A DNA stretch of 64,000 bases from Miscanthus floridulus (lineage: Eukaryota > Streptophyta > Magnoliopsida > Poales > Poaceae), in the NCBI RefSeq assembly GCF_019320115.1, contig NC_089581.1:67732166-67796165 (forward strand), given 5' to 3'. Numbering within the stretch: position 1 is the stretch's first letter; each line of letters begins with the position of its first letter. The notes under the pieces are model-generated. The model was not told where the DNA came from and did no database searches. It was given only the letters and a program-made list of their open reading frames with translations. A program made the translations under genes and the position numbers. Positions 62,640 through 64,000 of the stretch are shown in pieces.

Positions 62640-64000
62640 TCTACTGGGCTAGGCCTTTGTTGGGAAGCCGATCCATGAGGGACCCTAGGTTTATGAACCC
62701 GACAGAGCTAGTGTCACTTGGTGTCCCTGCAGCAAATGTGCAAACATGCGTCGGCAAACCAAGGAGGTCATGGGTAAACATCTTTGCAAGAATGGATTTA
62801 CACCAGACTATACCAGGAGGATCTACCATGGTGAAGCCGATCGTGGGAGAGATGAGGTCATGAGACAACTCATTGAGGAATATGATGATGATGCCAGGGT
62901 AGGAGACATGTTAAATGACTATCATGAAGCACACTTCGATGAAGGATGTAGGGAGGAGGAGCTAGAGGCTACCGCAAAGGTGTATTACGACATGTTGTCT
63001 GTGGCACAACAACCCCTTCACGGGCATTCCAAGGTTTCTCAATTGGATGCCATTGCACGCCTAATGGCCGTGAAGTCCTAGTTTAGCTTGAGTCGAGACG
63101 CCTTCGATGTTATGCTGACAGTTGTTGGTAGCCTACTCTCGGATGGTCACATCTTGCCAAAGAGCAAGTATGAGGCATAGAAACTCCTTCATGCACTTAA
63201 GATGCCATATGAGCAGATACATGCTTGTCTGAAGGGATGCATCTTATTTAGGAAAGAGTATGCGGAAGAAAAGTACTGTGTGAAGTGTGAATCATCTAGG
63301 TTCCTGAAGGTAGACTCTGGTGATGGTCAGAAGAGGTAGCTCGCAATCCCCATGAAGATCCTACTATACCTTCCTTTCATACCGAGGATCCAACGGCTTT
63401 ACATGACTAAGGAATCCATGAAACAGATGACATGGCACAAAAATAGACATCGATACAATCCTGAGAAGCTGGTACACCCATCCAATGGTGAAGCCTGGAC
63501 AATGTTTGATGTGATTCATCATGAGAAAGCTCTAGAGGCTTGTAATGTATGTGTTGCGCTGGCAACAGATGGGTTTAATCCTTATGGAATGGTGGCTGCC
63601 CCATAGACCTGTTGGCCCATGTTTGTTATCCCCCTCAATCTCCCCCTGGCGTCCTTTTTCAATGACAAAACATATTCTTGTCATTGATAATTCTAGAACA
63701 CCCGAGGAATAATATGAGTGCGTACATGGAGCCTCTGATTGATGATTTGGTCCATGCTTGGGAGGAAGGGGTATGGACATACGACCAAGCTATAAAGACA
63801 AACTTCAAAATGCATGTTTGGTACTAGTACTCCTTGCATGACTTGCCGGCATATGGGATTTTTTGTGGCTGGTGTTTTCATGGGAGGTTCCCATGCCCAG
63901 TATGCAAGGCTTCTCTGATGTTCATTTGGTTGATGAAGGGTGGCAAGTATTCTTTGTTCAACAAACATCAACAATTCCTCCCTCCTAACCATCTATTTAG
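62640..64000 (+). pseudogene. CACTA (En/Spm) transposase, TNP2-like, degenerate and cut by the window edge
   Basis: The frame from 62746 (MRRQTKEVMGKHLCKNG, DYTRRIYHGEADRGRDEV) continues with LHGHSKVSQLDAIARLMAVK and RDAFDVMLTVVGSLL. Then come HALKMPYEQIHACLKGCILF, a KYCVKCESSRF stretch, MTWHKNRHRYNPEKLVHPS and FKMHVWY. These are blocks of the Transposase_21 (PF02992) family used by plant CACTA elements. In-frame TAG stops at 63079, 63178, 63337 and 63825 replace Gln, and one base is missing near 63645, shifting the frame. The zinc-like Cys residues (CVKC) remain. It continues past 64000. No CACTA terminal repeat is in the window, and D appears to have inserted into it at 62636. Confidence 0.85.

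Noticed and set aside
1..64000. CRISPR arrays, tRNA or rRNA genes, bacterial operons
   Set aside because: No direct-repeat/spacer pattern, cloverleaf or rRNA signature was seen, and all coding sequence is from plant-type transposable elements. The tandem arrays present have no unique spacers.

Overview
This window is repeat-dense plant DNA, almost certainly from a grass (Poaceae, probably Panicoideae; this is inference). The evidence is the mix of elements: Tat-lineage gypsy elements with a second RNase H and an antisense gene, a Tekay/Del-type chromovirus with 3.6 kb LTRs, SIRE-type copia elements whose LTRs are full of CGGACGCGTCCGG-like words, and a TNP2-type CACTA transposase. I see no host gene, tRNA, rRNA or CRISPR array. 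Every coding stretch I recognise belongs to a transposable element, and most are pseudogenes.

The window reads as nested insertions, named here by letter. A CACTA transposon runs off the right edge (from about 62640, + strand). Tat-type gypsy element D lies in it on the - strand: its 5' LTR is 61421-62636, gag runs down to 58985, protease/RT/RNase H follow at 43895-41395, integrase at 4434-3215, and its 3' region reaches 2025. D is split by three insertions: the end of a Tat-type element A (1-2024), the Tat-type element E (4436-41394, + strand) and the copia element F (43901-58979, + strand). E is split by G (8032-14077, a SIRE-type copia derivative without coding sequence), H (17922-23193, a 5.3 kb solo LTR) and B (24105-37105, a nearly intact chromovirus). 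F is split by I (46128-52789, a 6.7 kb solo-LTR-like block in reverse orientation) and J (53837-55808, a solo LTR). For B, F, G, H, I and J the ends and 5-bp target-site duplications can be read directly, and the interrupted reading frames of D, E and F resume in the expected place after each insertion.

The youngest element is B: 3600 and 3599 bp LTRs differing at about 1 percent of sites by my count, perfect target duplication, and a gag-pol frame broken only by two in-frame TAG codons. A further upstream reading frame is broken by one TAG. E carries 5' LTR, gag, protease, RT, RNase H, archaeal-type RNase H and integrase, a repeat-rich spacer, then an antisense multi-exon gene (PF04195-like, with coiled coil) before its 3' LTR. 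F encodes only a Gag-like protein and no pol, so it must depend on another element's enzymes.

Recurrent themes are decay through TAG stop codons at ancestral CAG or C-TGG sites, in line with deamination of methylated CHG cytosines, and tandem repeats inside LTRs and spacers (37, 24, 74, 81, 154, 181-191 and 260 bp units). Family names come from recognising domain order and motifs by eye; no database search was run.
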